This document shows positions 22,304 through 32,136 of a stretch of 64,000 bases of DNA, one piece after another. Below the pieces are notes generated by a model, which saw nothing but the letters and a program-made list of their open reading frames with translations, did not search any database and was not told the DNA's origin. The position numbers and the translations under genes were made by a program. This DNA is from Bolinopsis microptera (lineage: Eukaryota > Ctenophora > Tentaculata > Lobata > Bolinopsidae). The DNA is taken from contig NC_087076.1 of NCBI RefSeq assembly GCF_026151205.1, positions 5,322,902 to 5,386,901 of the forward strand, written 5' to 3'. Numbering within the stretch: the first letter of the stretch is position 1; every line of letters begins with the position of its first letter.

Positions 22304-22865
22304 ATGGCGACGAGAGCAAGAGAACCTTGGTGTGGCAATGCAGATTACCTGGATAGCTGGATAGAACAGTTAGAGGAATCTTTCATCCTAGAAGATATTA
22401 CAGATGACAGAAAGAAAGTAGCCTCATTACTCAGCTATATTGGAAGGTATGGTTATAATATACATATCATAACTATTAGTTATTAACTATCCTATGTCAG
22501 AGAAGCAATTATCGGTGATACATTATCTGCTTAGTTTCAAAATACCGTGTATTTCTCCTTGCGTATATGTCTAAGCGGTCGCGGTCCCGTTTCAAATAAA
22601 CTACCGATACTTGACAGTAACCTATATCCGTAACCTAAATGCAGCAGCTTAACTTCACGGTTATTTCAGATCAGTTATGGTAACAGCAAATGAACACAGT
22701 CCTTGTATCTGGAATATGTTGTACGACGTATGCGCAATCAGAACAAAAGCGACTAAGCTTAAACAGATAAGAGATCGGGAGAGGTTGAGCGAGACCTATA
22801 CTGCAGTTCTACTCTCTACCATATTATTCTTTAAACACGGCACATTGTCTGTCAGAAACGTTTAT
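22304..22865 (+). CDS. Two-exon gene starting in the LTR primer-binding site
   Basis: Exon 1 (22,304-22,446) begins ATGGCGACGAGAGC, so the start codon overlaps the tRNA-Ser-type primer site. It encodes MATRAREPWCGNADYLDSW and ends DRKKVASLLSYIG with donor GGAAG|GTATGG. Exon 2 (22,670-22,865) follows TTATTTCAG, reads EHSPCIWNMLYDV through ETYTAVLLSTILF and SVRNVY, and ends at donor TTAT|GTAAGT. Exon 1 ends two bases into a codon and exon 2 supplies the third, so the join is in phase. Exon 1 resembles the start of Gypsy-type Gag (W...LE.SF...D..KK). Exon 2 has no certain family; it loosely recalls DUF6589-type proteins. Later exons are not identified. Copy 4 has a diverged version. Confidence 0.5.
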
Positions 22866-23280
22866 GTAAGTATCTTATCTTAAATCGCCCAAATATTTTA
22901 ATGTGGGACCTTTTTATAAATTTAAACAAGCTTTTATTAACTGCTAGTTTAACCGGTGGCTACGGCCACTATTGCAGAATCTTTCATTCTAGAAGATATT
23001 ACAGATGACAGCTATATTGGAAGGTATGGTTACGAGATGCTGAATAAGAAAAAGATAATTAGAAAAAGTGATAAGAATTGAAGAATGAAAAGAATGAATA
23101 CAATTATGAATGAATATTTTATTTTTCTTAACTATATTTTTCTTTAAATCGGATGAACACTGTATTAATCATACATACGTAATATGATGATAATAAAAGA
23201 AATAAGATTATACATAAGTCTGCAGAATGCTTTCTTGTTCGACTAGTTCGATAAGAAGTGATATCATGCATTTTTTGCAG
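22866..23280. other. Intron-like and spacer sequence with partial gag-exon duplicate
   Basis: Near 22,978-23,040 a partial repeat of the gag-leader exon reappears (CTTTCATTCTAGAAGATATT ... AGCTATATTGGAAGG), ending in GGTTACGAGATGCTGAA. The same partial repeat occurs at about 30,400-30,450 in copy 4. The rest is AT-rich and non-coding. Confidence 0.45.
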
Positions 23281-23287
23281 GCTTATC

Positions 23288-23506
23288 ATGCCTGCAGGGA
23301 ATAACAGCAGGGGTAGGGGAAGTAGGAGACGTCGGGGTATAGCGACGTTTGGTGCAACAGCTAGAAGACGTAATCAACGTCGTAACAGACTAGCTAATGA
23401 GGCGGCAGAGGCAGCAGAGAAGAGAGCAAGACAGGTTGCGTCCCCTTTGCAAAGGAGTGAGTGGTCTCCTCAGCATGTACAGAGCCAGACAACACAACGA
23501 ATTTAA
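23288..23506 (+). CDS. Arginine-rich basic ORF
   Basis: The ATG follows a good acceptor (TTTTTTGCAG|GCTTATC). The protein of about 72 residues starts MPAGNNSRGRGSRRRRGIAT and continues with RRRNQRRNRLANEAAEAAEK, then a Gln/Ser-rich tail. It is strongly basic, then Ala/Glu helical, which suits RNA or DNA binding such as a nucleocapsid-like role. It overlaps, in another frame, the start of the membrane-segment ORF. A short basic ORF (MAPRRARAPGGRAPAGRMPG) at 33,655 has similar character. Confidence 0.4.
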   Translation: MPAGNNSRGRGSRRRRGIATFGATARRRNQRRNRLANEAAEAAEKRARQVASPLQRSEWSPQHVQSQTTQRI

Positions 23507-23710
23507 ACAAGGAATCTACCTGTGAGGAAGTCTTGAACCAAAACCTCACTAGTGGAAATGATAATAAGATAATAAGAATTATTGATTCTTTGGGGATGTA
23601 CTTACAAAAGGTATCCCTGCAATAGTTGTTATTGTTATTGTACTTGTCAGTGGGGTACTGATTTGGAAGTTTTGTCCTCGTGGTTGTGGTGACCCGAGGC
23701 TTCTACCATA
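23507..23710 (+). pseudogene. Second copy of the membrane-segment ORF, frameshifted
   Basis: Nearly the same DNA as 10,600-10,804. The A-run before GGTATCCCTG has four A instead of five, so the membrane frame is not continuous with the upstream part. The hydrophobic segment is still readable downstream (VVIVIVLVSGVLIWKFCPRG). It runs into LTR copy 3. Confidence 0.5.
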
Positions 23711-24949
23711 GTATGTGTAATGTGTGTAAGTGCAAGTTGGTGATCATATTGTTTTTGTATTCTAAGTTAATGATCATTGTCAGATAAAACAATTTAAAAA
23801 AAAACTTCACTAGTGGAAATGATAATAAGATAATAAGAATTATTGATTCTTTAGTGTAGATTATTTCAATTTTTTATAACTATGGCAGTAGTAAACCATC
23901 GCGGGTTTACTACTGCTACTACTACTACTACTACTAGGTGTATCTATTGAACCAAAATAAGAAAGATTTTAAAGCAAAGTATATGTTACTTTTGAAGATG
24001 GGCAGAAAAGAATAGTACACTACAAATAAACAAATTACTAGAACAGAATGAGGATGGGTTTATCATCTAAAAAGTGTACTGGTGCAATACAGTACTAAGT
24101 GTATGATCCCCCACATTTCAGGGCCCTAAAGCAGCAGCACAAACATATCACTACAGCCCTAAGAAGACTTTCAAGATGTTCTATGATAATACAAGCTAAG
24201 TATCACGTGACGTCACACTCCCTCAAATGACGTCACACTCCCTCACGTAACGTCACACTCCCTCACGTGACGTCACGTAGCACAAACATATCACTACAGC
24301 CCTAAGAAGACTTTCAAGATGTTCTATGATAATACAAGCTAGGTATCACGTGACGTCACACTCCCTCACGTGACGTCACACTCCCTCACGTGACGTCACA
24401 CTCCCTCACGTGACGTCACGTAGCACAAACATATCACTACGGCCCTAAGAAGACTCTCAAGATGTTCTATGATAATACCGCATTATTTATTGGGGAAATG
24501 AGAAGAGTCTGTGCGAGAGCCTGACTTGGAGCCTGCTATAAAAGTTTATGGGTTTTATTGTGAAGCAGAATGCGAACCAAGTCCTCTGGAAAGTATTATT
24601 TTGTTCTAGGACAAAAGCTACTAGAACAGCTTCATATGAGAGAGGAGAATGGTTGGAAATAAAGAATGTTAAATCATTTAATGTTAACAACTTGTGGGGT
24701 TCACTGAAAAAAGCCACTACAGGTAACTTTTGTCATTTGATGCAGTGGGTGGTTCTTTATATCTATAATTTGTTTATTAATAGGGCCTTATCTCAGGAAG
24801 AACTCAGAATAAAGAAAAGAATAAAGAAAAGTGTAATAATCATTGATTATTGATGATTGATTAATGTAATTGATGTAATTAATCATTTCTATATTTAGGG
24901 GTTTACAACTTATGAACACATCGTTTCACTGGTCTTCTGATATTTTACA
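23687..24949 (+). mobile_element. LTR copy 3
   Basis: Homologous to LTR copies 1 and 2. It ends TATTTTACA followed by one A and then TGGCGACGAG, the most canonical LTR/primer-site junction in the family. TATAAAAG is at 24,537. A (CTA)n microsatellite at 23,912-23,937 is also found, shorter, in the other copies. Confidence 0.75.
24208..24418 (+). promoter_or_regulatory. Largest CRE-like array, LTR copy 3
   Basis: Perfect TGACGTCA at 24,208, 24,228, 24,268, 24,351, 24,371, 24,391 and 24,411, plus a variant TAACGTCA at 24,248. They form two blocks with 20-bp spacing separated by the repeated CACAAACATATCACTAC segment. Copy 4 has none, so array length varies from 0 to 7 perfect sites within this window. 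Confidence 0.7.
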
Positions 24950-25133
24950 ATGGCGACGAGAGCAAGAGAACCTTGGTGTGGCAATGCAGATTACCTGGAT
25001 AGCGGATAGAACAGTTAGAGGAATCTTTCATCCTAGAAGATATTACAGATCACAGAAAGAAAGTAGCCTCATTACTCAGCTATATTGGAAGGTATGGTTA
25101 CGAGATACTGAAGAACATCTTAATACCGCTTAA
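24950..25133 (+). pseudogene. gag leader exon, copy 3 (frameshifted)
   Basis: Starts ATGGCGACGAGAGC like copy 2, but a one-base deletion in GATAGC(T)GGATAG breaks the frame after 18 codons. At the end, the equivalent of the copy-2 exon is followed by GGTATGGTTACGAGATACTG, readable as YGYEILKNILIPL, a sequence that fits the next part of a Gag protein. Confidence 0.55.
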
Positions 25134-25530
25134 GAAAATTAGAAATAAGAAAAAAATAATAAGAAAAAGATAATAAGAAAAAGTGATAAGAATTGAAGAA
25201 TGAAAAGAATGAATACAATTATTAATGAATATTTTATTTTTCTTAACTACATTTTTATTTATATCGGATAAACACTGTATTAATCATACATAATATGATG
25301 ATAATAAAAGAAATAAGTCTGCAGAATGCTTTCTTGTTCGACTTGTTCGATAAGAAGTGTTATCATGGAGATAAGGACTGCCAGAAATATAAAAGCCCCC
25401 CGACCCCCTTTATGACGCGGATCCCCGGTCATTAATTTCACGATACATCTGCAGATCAGCAGATGTAGAAGTCAGATCACTGACACAACACTTGAGAGGC
25501 AGTGGGTAGCATTTCAAAGGCTTCCTCAAT

Positions 25531-25854
25531 ATGCCACACCTACCAGACTACTACAACTTTTGGGAAGCGTGTCCTATGGACGATGTTCTTAATCAAGAGG
25601 CCTATCTTGTTTTTGCATTAAACACCATTGTTAACACCGAGTGTGGTAGCAACGCAACAGCAGAACATCTGGGACACATGACTAACATTGTCATGAGAGC
25701 TGACCGCCAGCGACTTGAACCTCTCTCTGCCTCCAATGAAATGGTAATTTGTTATCTTCCCCCAAGCCTTCCGAACATAATGGACTTAAAGCTCCACACC
25801 AAGATAGGCTGCCTTTGGAAAAAGGTGGGCGGCAGGGAAGCACTGCTACACTAA
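25531..25854 (+). CDS. Conserved hypothetical ORF, copy 1
   Basis: A 107-codon ORF starting MPHLPDYYNFWEACPMDD and containing TECGSNATAEHLGHMTNIV and LHTKIGCLWKKVGG. A second copy at 31,236-31,649 keeps the frame although the two differ by a 9-bp and a 6-bp indel, both multiples of three; here the reading stops soon after KKVGG because of a further indel. Frame-preserving differences support past coding. I recognise no family. It lies about 0.6 kb downstream of the gag leader. Confidence 0.45.
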   Translation: MPHLPDYYNFWEACPMDDVLNQEAYLVFALNTIVNTECGSNATAEHLGHMTNIVMRADRQRLEPLSASNEMVICYLPPSLPNIMDLKLHTKIGCLWKKVGGREALLH

Positions 25855-26470
25855 ATTTTAAAAAGAGTGGTTGACTTCTGAAGAATCCAGCCCTACCTAA
25901 AAAGAAGAACAGTGTAGTAAGTTCCACTATGTTGTAAAGGAGAATCAGTACCATGACTAGAGGGATTTTGTTGAGGTTACAATGAGTAATGAGGTCTAAT
26001 AACAACGGGTTGTTAATAGGAAGAGTGATGTCTAAGTATGCTGAGCAGAGGATGAATGATTCTGTGTCAAGAGTTATTCTGATTGTGGTAATATCATGCA
26101 GAAGTGTCCCAGTCTCATGCTAAGTGCATGAAGTCCTTGAGGGAGGGCGATGTTATATTGCTGGTTGTGTCTTTTTTCTTCTTGTTGTCAGGGTCCACTG
26201 CTAAGGATATGAAAGCATTTTAAAAAACAATTTTATCTAGTATTTGATTGTTGGTTTTTTACATTTGTATTATTTTCATAAATTGTGTTTCATTTGGCCA
26301 AATATAGGAATATCCTATTTTCTCGGTCGAGCGTGTATTAGACGTCGCGTCGCAACCAGATGCCACCGAAATTTTGATGTATAGATACTTTAGAACAGCA
26401 ATTTCTTACGTATAAAAGAAAAATATGCAACAATAATGCATAACGTTATAAAATCAACATTTTAAGTGTT
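25855..26470. other. Spacer between conserved ORF and Merlin-type gene
   Basis: No supported gene. The 5' end or TIR of the Merlin-type element should lie here or in the following introns, but I could not identify one. Confidence 0.4.
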
Positions 26471-27818
26471 ATGTCTTATTTTCTTACTACAATTGTGCCG
26501 GCGTTAGCTTCTGAGCAGTCTGCTTGGTTATTTCTGATCACACTAGGGGTGAGTTTCTTACTATGTCTCGCTTGAATGACTTAAATGTACATCTTTGTTG
26601 GGTATATTTTGATGTCGAAGCGTGTAATTAGAATTTATTTATTCATTTATTATGTACATGCACGTGATAGCTATTTTCATTATTTATCTGTTATCTATGT
26701 TTAACATGTTGTGAACATTTACAAAATCTAATTGCAGATGGTGTGGAAACGGGAATGCCCTCATTGCAACCAGCTGCTACAATACGTATATGTCGAAGAT
26801 ATTTACCGATCCACTCCATGCGAGTATGTCTGTAGATACTAATATTACCAATATCATCGATCTTTGACCCTGTTAATTTTTCTTCCAGTCATGTCATTTT
26901 TTGTTGTTTTTAAAACTACTTGATATGTCAGCATGACTAAATTAACTACACGAAAGAACTTTTGCATATTACACGCAGGTACGATGAACACGTACGGTTT
27001 GCACTGACTGAGCTAACCAGGTTCAGTGGGAATTGTACACAGATTCTTACAATTCTGTACGGTTTGGCCAAGAGTAAAAACTGTTGTAAGTTGATGGGTA
27101 AATTTGGAAAAAATTGGTGTTAATAAACTTTAAATCTGTTTGGTGGGTCACTTTGAAATTTTGTCACATGCTGTTGGCACCTTACACTTAAAAAGAAACT
27201 GACACATGTATTACAGTGCGACAAGTTGCAGAGGAGGCAGGCGTGAGTATACCGTTGGTTTCACGAATCAAAAAGGACATCACTGGAAGGATAAAGGTGA
27301 TTATTAAGAATACACAACAATTGAATAGCAAATTAGTAACCTTACGTGTAGTTAAGACTGACTACCATCTAAATCAGTCTTTGCATAGTACACTTATACA
27401 TATTATTTACCTGCTTATATTATTTATTATATTATAATAAAAATCTCCACGTATCAAGACTTTTTTGTCAGACAGCAGATTATTTACAGGAATGGTTATG
27501 GAAGTCCTGCAGCAATGTCATTGGAGGATTTGGTCGTGTCGTCGAAATTGACGAGGCACAACTGGGACGACGAAAAAACCACAGGTGAGCTGTGGACACA
27601 ATCTTACTCGTGAACATAGAATAACAGGACCTTCAGTTGTCATATAGTTTTAGGTGTATATTGCCTTTTTAAAGTAATCTGTTTCAGGGGTAAGGAGCGA
27701 AGGTGTGAATGGGTACTAGGCATGATCGAAAGAGGCTCCAACAGAATAAGCCTAGCTTCTGTCATCCGTCGAACAACAAAGGAGATGTATCCACTAATCC
27801 TTGAAAGAGTTTTACCAG
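26471..27818 (+). pseudogene. Merlin/ISXO2-type transposase gene, six exons, 3' truncated
   Basis: Exons at 26,471-26,548, 26,738-26,823, 26,979-27,085, 27,217-27,296, 27,472-27,584 and 27,688-27,818 have GT/AG borders and join in phase throughout (595 bases). In order the protein shows CPHCNQLL (zinc-ribbon-like), a helix-turn-helix-like VRQVAEEAGVSIPLVSRIKK, then GRVVEIDEAQLGRRKNHR and WVLGMIERG. VEIDE...GRRK...GxWVxGxIER is the first catalytic motif region of ISXO2-like/Merlin transposases. The later catalytic part (SD.W..Y and HTN.IE) is missing: sequence after 27,818 is unrelated and then LTR copy 4 begins. No internal stop is seen, so it may be a recent truncation or a shortened derivative. 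Confidence 0.8.
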
Positions 27819-27900
27819 GTCAACTGAAAACTTGTGTTAATTCAACTTTATGCCTCCCATTACTGATTATCCAAAGTCATAACATACATATGTAATAAAT

Positions 27901-27945
27901 GTATATACATATATATATATATATATATAAATTATATATATAATA
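27901..27945. repeat. TA-rich microsatellite
   Basis: An (AT)n/TATATA tract between the truncated transposase gene and LTR copy 4. Confidence 0.8.
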
Positions 27946-28088
27946 CTAATATATATTCAGTCAACGTCTATATAATATTGATATTTTCGAATTATATTAT
28001 TATGATAAAATAAATGTTTGTAATATCCTATTGAGGCACATGTCACCCCATCGCAGGTTTACTACTGCTTATACTACTACTAGGTGTA

Positions 28089-28966
28089 CCTTATCGGACC
28101 TTATTTGGACGGACATTACTTGAACGCTGGAGGCCCTAGCGTTCATCTTAATGTCCGTTCAAATAAAGTCCGTTCAATTAATGTCCGTCCAAGTTAAAGT
28201 CCGTTGAAATTTTTTCAAAAATTTTTCCAGAATATGACAACTTTGAGAACTTTATTGTGACGTAAGTTAACGACGGAAAGGTTCTCCTTGGTCTGCCGGA
28301 GGCACAGAAAACTAAAAGTATATGATGTTTTCAAGGGTCACTTGGAGGAAAAAAGTCAACGAAATTATGGCACTCAACAACAAAGTTCATGAACTAGTCC
28401 CCGCCAACATGACAAACTTGCTCCAGCCTCTAGATATCACGGTAAATCGTGTTGCCAAGGACATTTTCCGACGTTGTTATAGTTCATATTACTCGGGGGC
28501 GGTAATGAAACAATGCTAGGAAAGCTCCACGTGATGTTAAGGTTAACCTTAAGTTGTCTAAGATAAAACCACTTCACGCCGAATGGCTTGTAAAAGTTAA
28601 CAGTAACACTGAAATGCAGGACCGGGGTAGTTTGATTTTTTAAAAAGGTTTCCATAAAGCTAGAAATCACTGATGTTTTAAGCATGGACTATTTCATGCA
28701 CGAAAACCCATTTGATGAAGATGATATGTGATATTAGACACTGATCATGTACAAATATTTTAACATTTTTACTGCTTAATGACTGCTTTTCTTACTTACT
28801 GTATAAAAAATGGATTAAAAAATCATTTGCTGAAATTTAAAAAAAGTCAAAAATTGAAAAAAATTCGGATTTTTGATGGTTTTGAATGCCTTCGACCGTT
28901 CATATTAATGTCCGTTCATAATTGTGTCCGTTCATGTAATGTCCGTCCAAATAAGGTCCGATAAGG
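28089..28966. mobile_element. Pogo/Tigger-type transposon, internally deleted
   Basis: The TIRs start CCTTATCGGACCTTATTTGG on both sides (about 31 bp before the first mismatch) and are flanked by TA at 28,087-28,088 and 28,967-28,968. LTR copies 1-3 show the intact site GGTGTATCTATTG, so a TA duplication is directly supported. GTCCGTTCA-type motifs repeat in subterminal positions. At 878 bp most of the transposase is lost; the C-terminal part remains at 28,290-28,655. Confidence 0.85.
28290..28655 (+). pseudogene. Pogo/Tigger (DDE_1) transposase C-terminal fragment
   Basis: Contains HELVPANMTNLLQPLD followed by ITVNRVAKDIFR, the VPPxxTxxLQPLDxxVN.xFK signature at the end of the DDE_1 catalytic domain. 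Further on, in a shifted frame, is VKVNLKLSKIKPLHAEWLV, the usual post-domain block (KPLHAxW). There are at least two frameshifts (near 28,350 and 28,520). It is on the same strand as the host LTR. Confidence 0.75.
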
Positions 28967-29732
28967 TATCTATTGCACCAAAATGAGAAAGATTTTAAAG
29001 CAAAGTATTTGCCTTTTGAAGATGGGCAGAAAAGAATAGTACACTACAAATAAACAAATTACTAGAACAGAATGAGGATGGGTTTATCATCTCTAAAGTG
29101 TACTGGTGCAATACAGTACTAAGTGTATGATCCCCCCAACAGTTCAGGGCTCTAAAACCGTAGCAGAAACATATCACTACGGCCCTAAGAAGACTCTCAA
29201 GATGTTCTATGATAATACCGCATTATTTATTGGGGAAATCAGAAGAGTCTGTGCGAGAGCCTGACTTGGAGCCTGCTATAAAAGTTGCTGGATCTTATTG
29301 TGAAGCAAAATGCGAACCAAAAACTCTGGAAAGTAATGCTTTTTTCAAGGACAAAAGCTACTAGAACAGCTTCATATGAGAGAGGAAAATGGTTGGAAAT
29401 AAAGAATGTTAGATCATTTAATGTTAACAACTTGTGGGGTTCACTGAAAAAAGCCACTACAGGTAACTTTTGTCATTTGATGCAGTGGGTGGTTCTTTAT
29501 ATCTATAATTTGTTTATTAATAGGGCCTTATCTCAGGAAGAACTCAGAATAAAGAAAAGAATAAAGAAAAGTGTAATAATCATTGATTATTGATGATTGA
29601 TTAATGTAATTGATGTAATTAATCATTTATTATTGATGATTGATTAATGTAATCGATGTAATTAATCATTTCTATATTTAGGGGTTTACAACTTAAGAAC
29701 ACATCGTTTCACTGGTCTTCTGATATATTACT

Positions 29733-29874
29733 ATGGCGACGAGAGCAAGAGAACCTTGGTGTGGCAATGCAGATTACCTGGATAGCTGGATAGAACAGTT
29801 AGAGGAATCTTTCATCCTAGAAGATATTACAGATGACAGAAAGAAAGTAGCCTCATTACTCAGCTATATTTGAA
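29733..29874 (+). pseudogene. gag leader exon, copy 4
   Basis: Same start (ATGGCGACGAGAGC) and reading as copy 2 through DRKKVASLLSYI, but the next codon is TGA and the donor is altered (TATTTGAAGCTATGG). Confidence 0.6.
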
Positions 29875-30093
29875 GCTATGGTTATAATATACATATCATA
29901 ACTATCCTATGTCAGAGAAGCAATTATCGGTGATGCGTTATCTGCTTAGTTTCAAAATACCATGTATTTCTCCTTGCGTATATGTCTAAGCGGTCGCGGT
30001 CCCGTTTCAAATAAACTACCGATACTTGACAGTAACCTATATCCGTAACCTAAATGCAGCAGCTTAACTTCACGGTTATTTCAGATCAGTTTA

Positions 30094-30289
30094 TGGTAAC
30101 AGCAAAAGAACACAGTCCTTGTATCTGGAATATGTTGTACGACGTATGCGCAATCAGAACAAAAGCGACTGAGCCTAAACAGATAAGAGATCGGGAGAGG
30201 TTGAGCGAGACCTATACTGCAGTTCTCCTCACTACCATATTATTCTTTAAACAAGGCACATTGTCTGTCAGAAACGTTTATGTAAGTAA
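30094..30289 (+). pseudogene. Exon 2 homologue of the LTR-started gene, copy 4
   Basis: Follows TTATTTCAG and ends at donor TTAT|GTAAGTAAC, like 22,670-22,865. It reads AKEHSPCIWNMLYDV, KQIRDRERLSETYTAVLL and SVRNVY. An extra T before the ATG changes the phase relative to exon 1, so the copy-2 join would not be in frame here. Confidence 0.5.
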
Positions 30290-30697
30290 CTTATTTTAAA
30301 TCGCCCAAATATTTTAATGTGGGACTTTTTATAAATTTAAACAAGTTTTTATTAACTGCTAGTTTAACCGGTGCCTACGGCCACTATTGCAGAATTTTTC
30401 ATCCCAGAAGTATTACAGATGACAAGCTATATTGGAAGGTATGGTTACGAGATGCTTAAGAAGAAAAAGATAATAAGAAAAAGTGATAAGAATTGAAGAA
30501 TGAAAAGAATGAATACAATTATTAATGAATATTTTATTTTTCTTAACTACATTTTTCTTTATATAAGCACTGTATTAATCAAACATAATATGATGATAAT
30601 AAAATAAATAAGATTATACATAAGTCTGCAGAATGCTTTCTTGTTCGACTTGTTCGATAAGAATTGTTATCATGGAGGTAAGGACTGACAGAAATAT

Positions 30698-31140
30698 AAT
30701 AGCCCCCCCCCCTTTATGTAGCCCCCCGGCCCCCGACCCCCTTTATGTAGCCCCCGGCCCCCGACCCCCTTTATGTAGCCCCGCAGCCCCCCTTTATGTA
30801 GCCCCCCGGCCCCCTTTATGTAGCCCCCAGCCCCTGACCCCCTTTATGTAGCCCCCAGCCCCCGACCCCCTTTATGTAGCCCCCCCAGCCCCCCCCCTTT
30901 ATGTAGCTCCCCGGCCCCCTGACCCCCTTTATGTAGCCCCCAGCCCCGACCCCTTTTATATAGCCCCCCGGCCCCGACCCCCTTTATGTAGCCCCCCGGT
31001 CCCTGACCCCCTTTATGTAGCCCCCCGGCCCCGACCCCCTTTATGTAGCCCCCGGCCCCCGACCCCCTTTATGTAGCCCCCGACCCCCTTTATGTAGCCC
31101 CCCGGCCCCCGACCCCCTTTATGTAGCCCCCCGGACCCCG
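30698..31140 (+). repeat. C-rich minisatellite, units of about 28 bp
   Basis: About 15-17 units of CCCCCTTTATGTAGCCCCC plus a variable GGCCCCCGA part. Unit length varies with C-run length. A single related unit sits at 25,400-25,420 (CCCCCTTTATGACGCGG) in the copy-3 region, a likely seed. The ORF at 30,633-30,851 is a by-product. The G-rich opposite strand could form G-quadruplexes. Confidence 0.9.
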
Positions 31141-31235
31141 ATACATCATGCAGATCAGCAGATCAGCAGATGTAGAAGTCATCACTGACACAACACTTGA
31201 GAGGCAGTGGGTAGCATTTCAAAGTCTTCCTCAAT

Positions 31236-31649
31236 ATGCCACACCTACCAGACTACTACAATTTTTGGGAAGCGTGTCATATGGACGATGTTCTTAATCA
31301 AGAGGCCTATCTTGTTTTTGCATTAAACACCATTGTTAACACCGAGTGTGGTAGCAATGCAACAGCAGAACATCTGGGTCACATGACTAACATTGTCACT
31401 AGCGCAAACCGCCAGCCTCTCTCTGCCTCCAATGAAATGGTAATTTGTTATCTTCTCCCAAGCCTTCCGGACATAATGATGCTCCACACCAAAATAGGAT
31501 GCCTTTGGAAAAAGGTGGGCGGGAAGGATCCTTGTGGAAGCACTGCCACACAAAAGTTTAAAAAGAGTGGTAAACTTCTGAAGAATCCCGCCCTACCTAA
31601 AAAGAAGAACAGTGTAGCAAATTGTAAAGGAGAATCAGAACTCTCCTAG
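31236..31649 (+). CDS. Conserved hypothetical ORF, copy 2 (longer)
   Basis: A 137-codon ORF, paralogue of 25,531-25,854, starting MPHLPDYYNFWEACHMDD. After LHTKIGCLWKKVGG it continues with a Lys-rich tail (KKSGKLLKNPALPKKK) that in copy 1 lies beyond a premature stop. No domain recognised. It ends just before a segment related to the Arg-rich exon at 12,254-12,463. Confidence 0.45.
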   Translation: MPHLPDYYNFWEACHMDDVLNQEAYLVFALNTIVNTECGSNATAEHLGHMTNIVTSANRQPLSASNEMVICYLLPSLPDIMMLHTKIGCLWKKVGGKDPCGSTATQKFKKSGKLLKNPALPKKKNSVANCKGESELS

Positions 31650-31679
31650 TTCACTTTTAATATCCAGTGTCACGTCCTT

Positions 31680-31790
31680 ATGTAGAAGAAGAGCAGTTTT
31701 TCGGAACTCGATAGAGTACCAGTTGGTGAAGATCAACAACAGGAGAGAAGTTGAGCTAAGATTCAACACAGCAATCCGCAAGATTTAACT
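31680..31790 (+). pseudogene. Arg-rich exon homologue
   Basis: Reads RRRAVFRNSIEYQLVKINNR and REVELRFNTAIRKI before a stop. It matches the second half of the fused ORF at 12,254-12,463 (RRRKVFRNSREYQLVKINNR). Shorter at the C-terminus. Confidence 0.5.
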
Positions 31791-32128
31791 TGCTACTCAA
31801 AAGTTGAAGTGTTTTATTTTTACTTTCCTTCGTGTGCTAAAAAAGATAAAGGATCAACAAAAATAAAGGAAAAAGAGGAAAAAGAGGAAAATGTAATAGT
31901 GAGTAGAGTGTTAGATAATTGTATTTGTACTTGTAGTAAGTTTAGACCTTACTTCTAACCATGATTATATGCACTACCGAAGTAAGCAGTCTATTCTACC
32001 TAATACTTGCCTGAAACCCTCCAACCTTTTGCCTACCCCCAACAGTTCTATCACCATTTAACACCACAACCCAGATCCCCGAAATAGCGATCCACTACGA
32101 TCCAGGTAGCGTACTCTAGTGCGACACA
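31791..32128. other. Gene-free spacer
   Basis: AT-rich with AAAGAGGAAAA repeats near 31,870. No gene seen. Confidence 0.5.
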
Positions 32129-32136
32129 ATATCCAA

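Larger units (their letters stand above)
27976..29732 (+). mobile_element. LTR copy 4, 5'-truncated, interrupted by a pogo-type element
   Basis: Homology to LTR copy 1 starts at ATTGATATTTTCGAATTA, missing the first roughly 240 bp. The pogo-type insertion occupies 28,089-28,966. TATAAAAG is at 29,277. The CRE array is absent: CCGTAGCAGAAACATATCAC runs directly into the promoter-proximal part. A local duplication of TTATTGATGATTGATTAATG lies near 29,625. It ends at ATGGCGACGAG at 29,733. Confidence 0.7.

Noticed and set aside
14416-29457. Minus-strand ORFs starting MAFFSEP in LTR copies
   Set aside because: They cover the TATA/R region of the LTR on the opposite strand and recur only because the LTR recurs.
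30698-31140. CRISPR-like array
   Set aside because: Units are contiguous variable C-runs with no unique spacers, in a eukaryotic genome.
9972-31900. A complete autonomous LTR retrotransposon with pol
   Set aside because: I found Gag-like and LTR parts but no protease, reverse transcriptase or RNase H motifs between the LTR copies.
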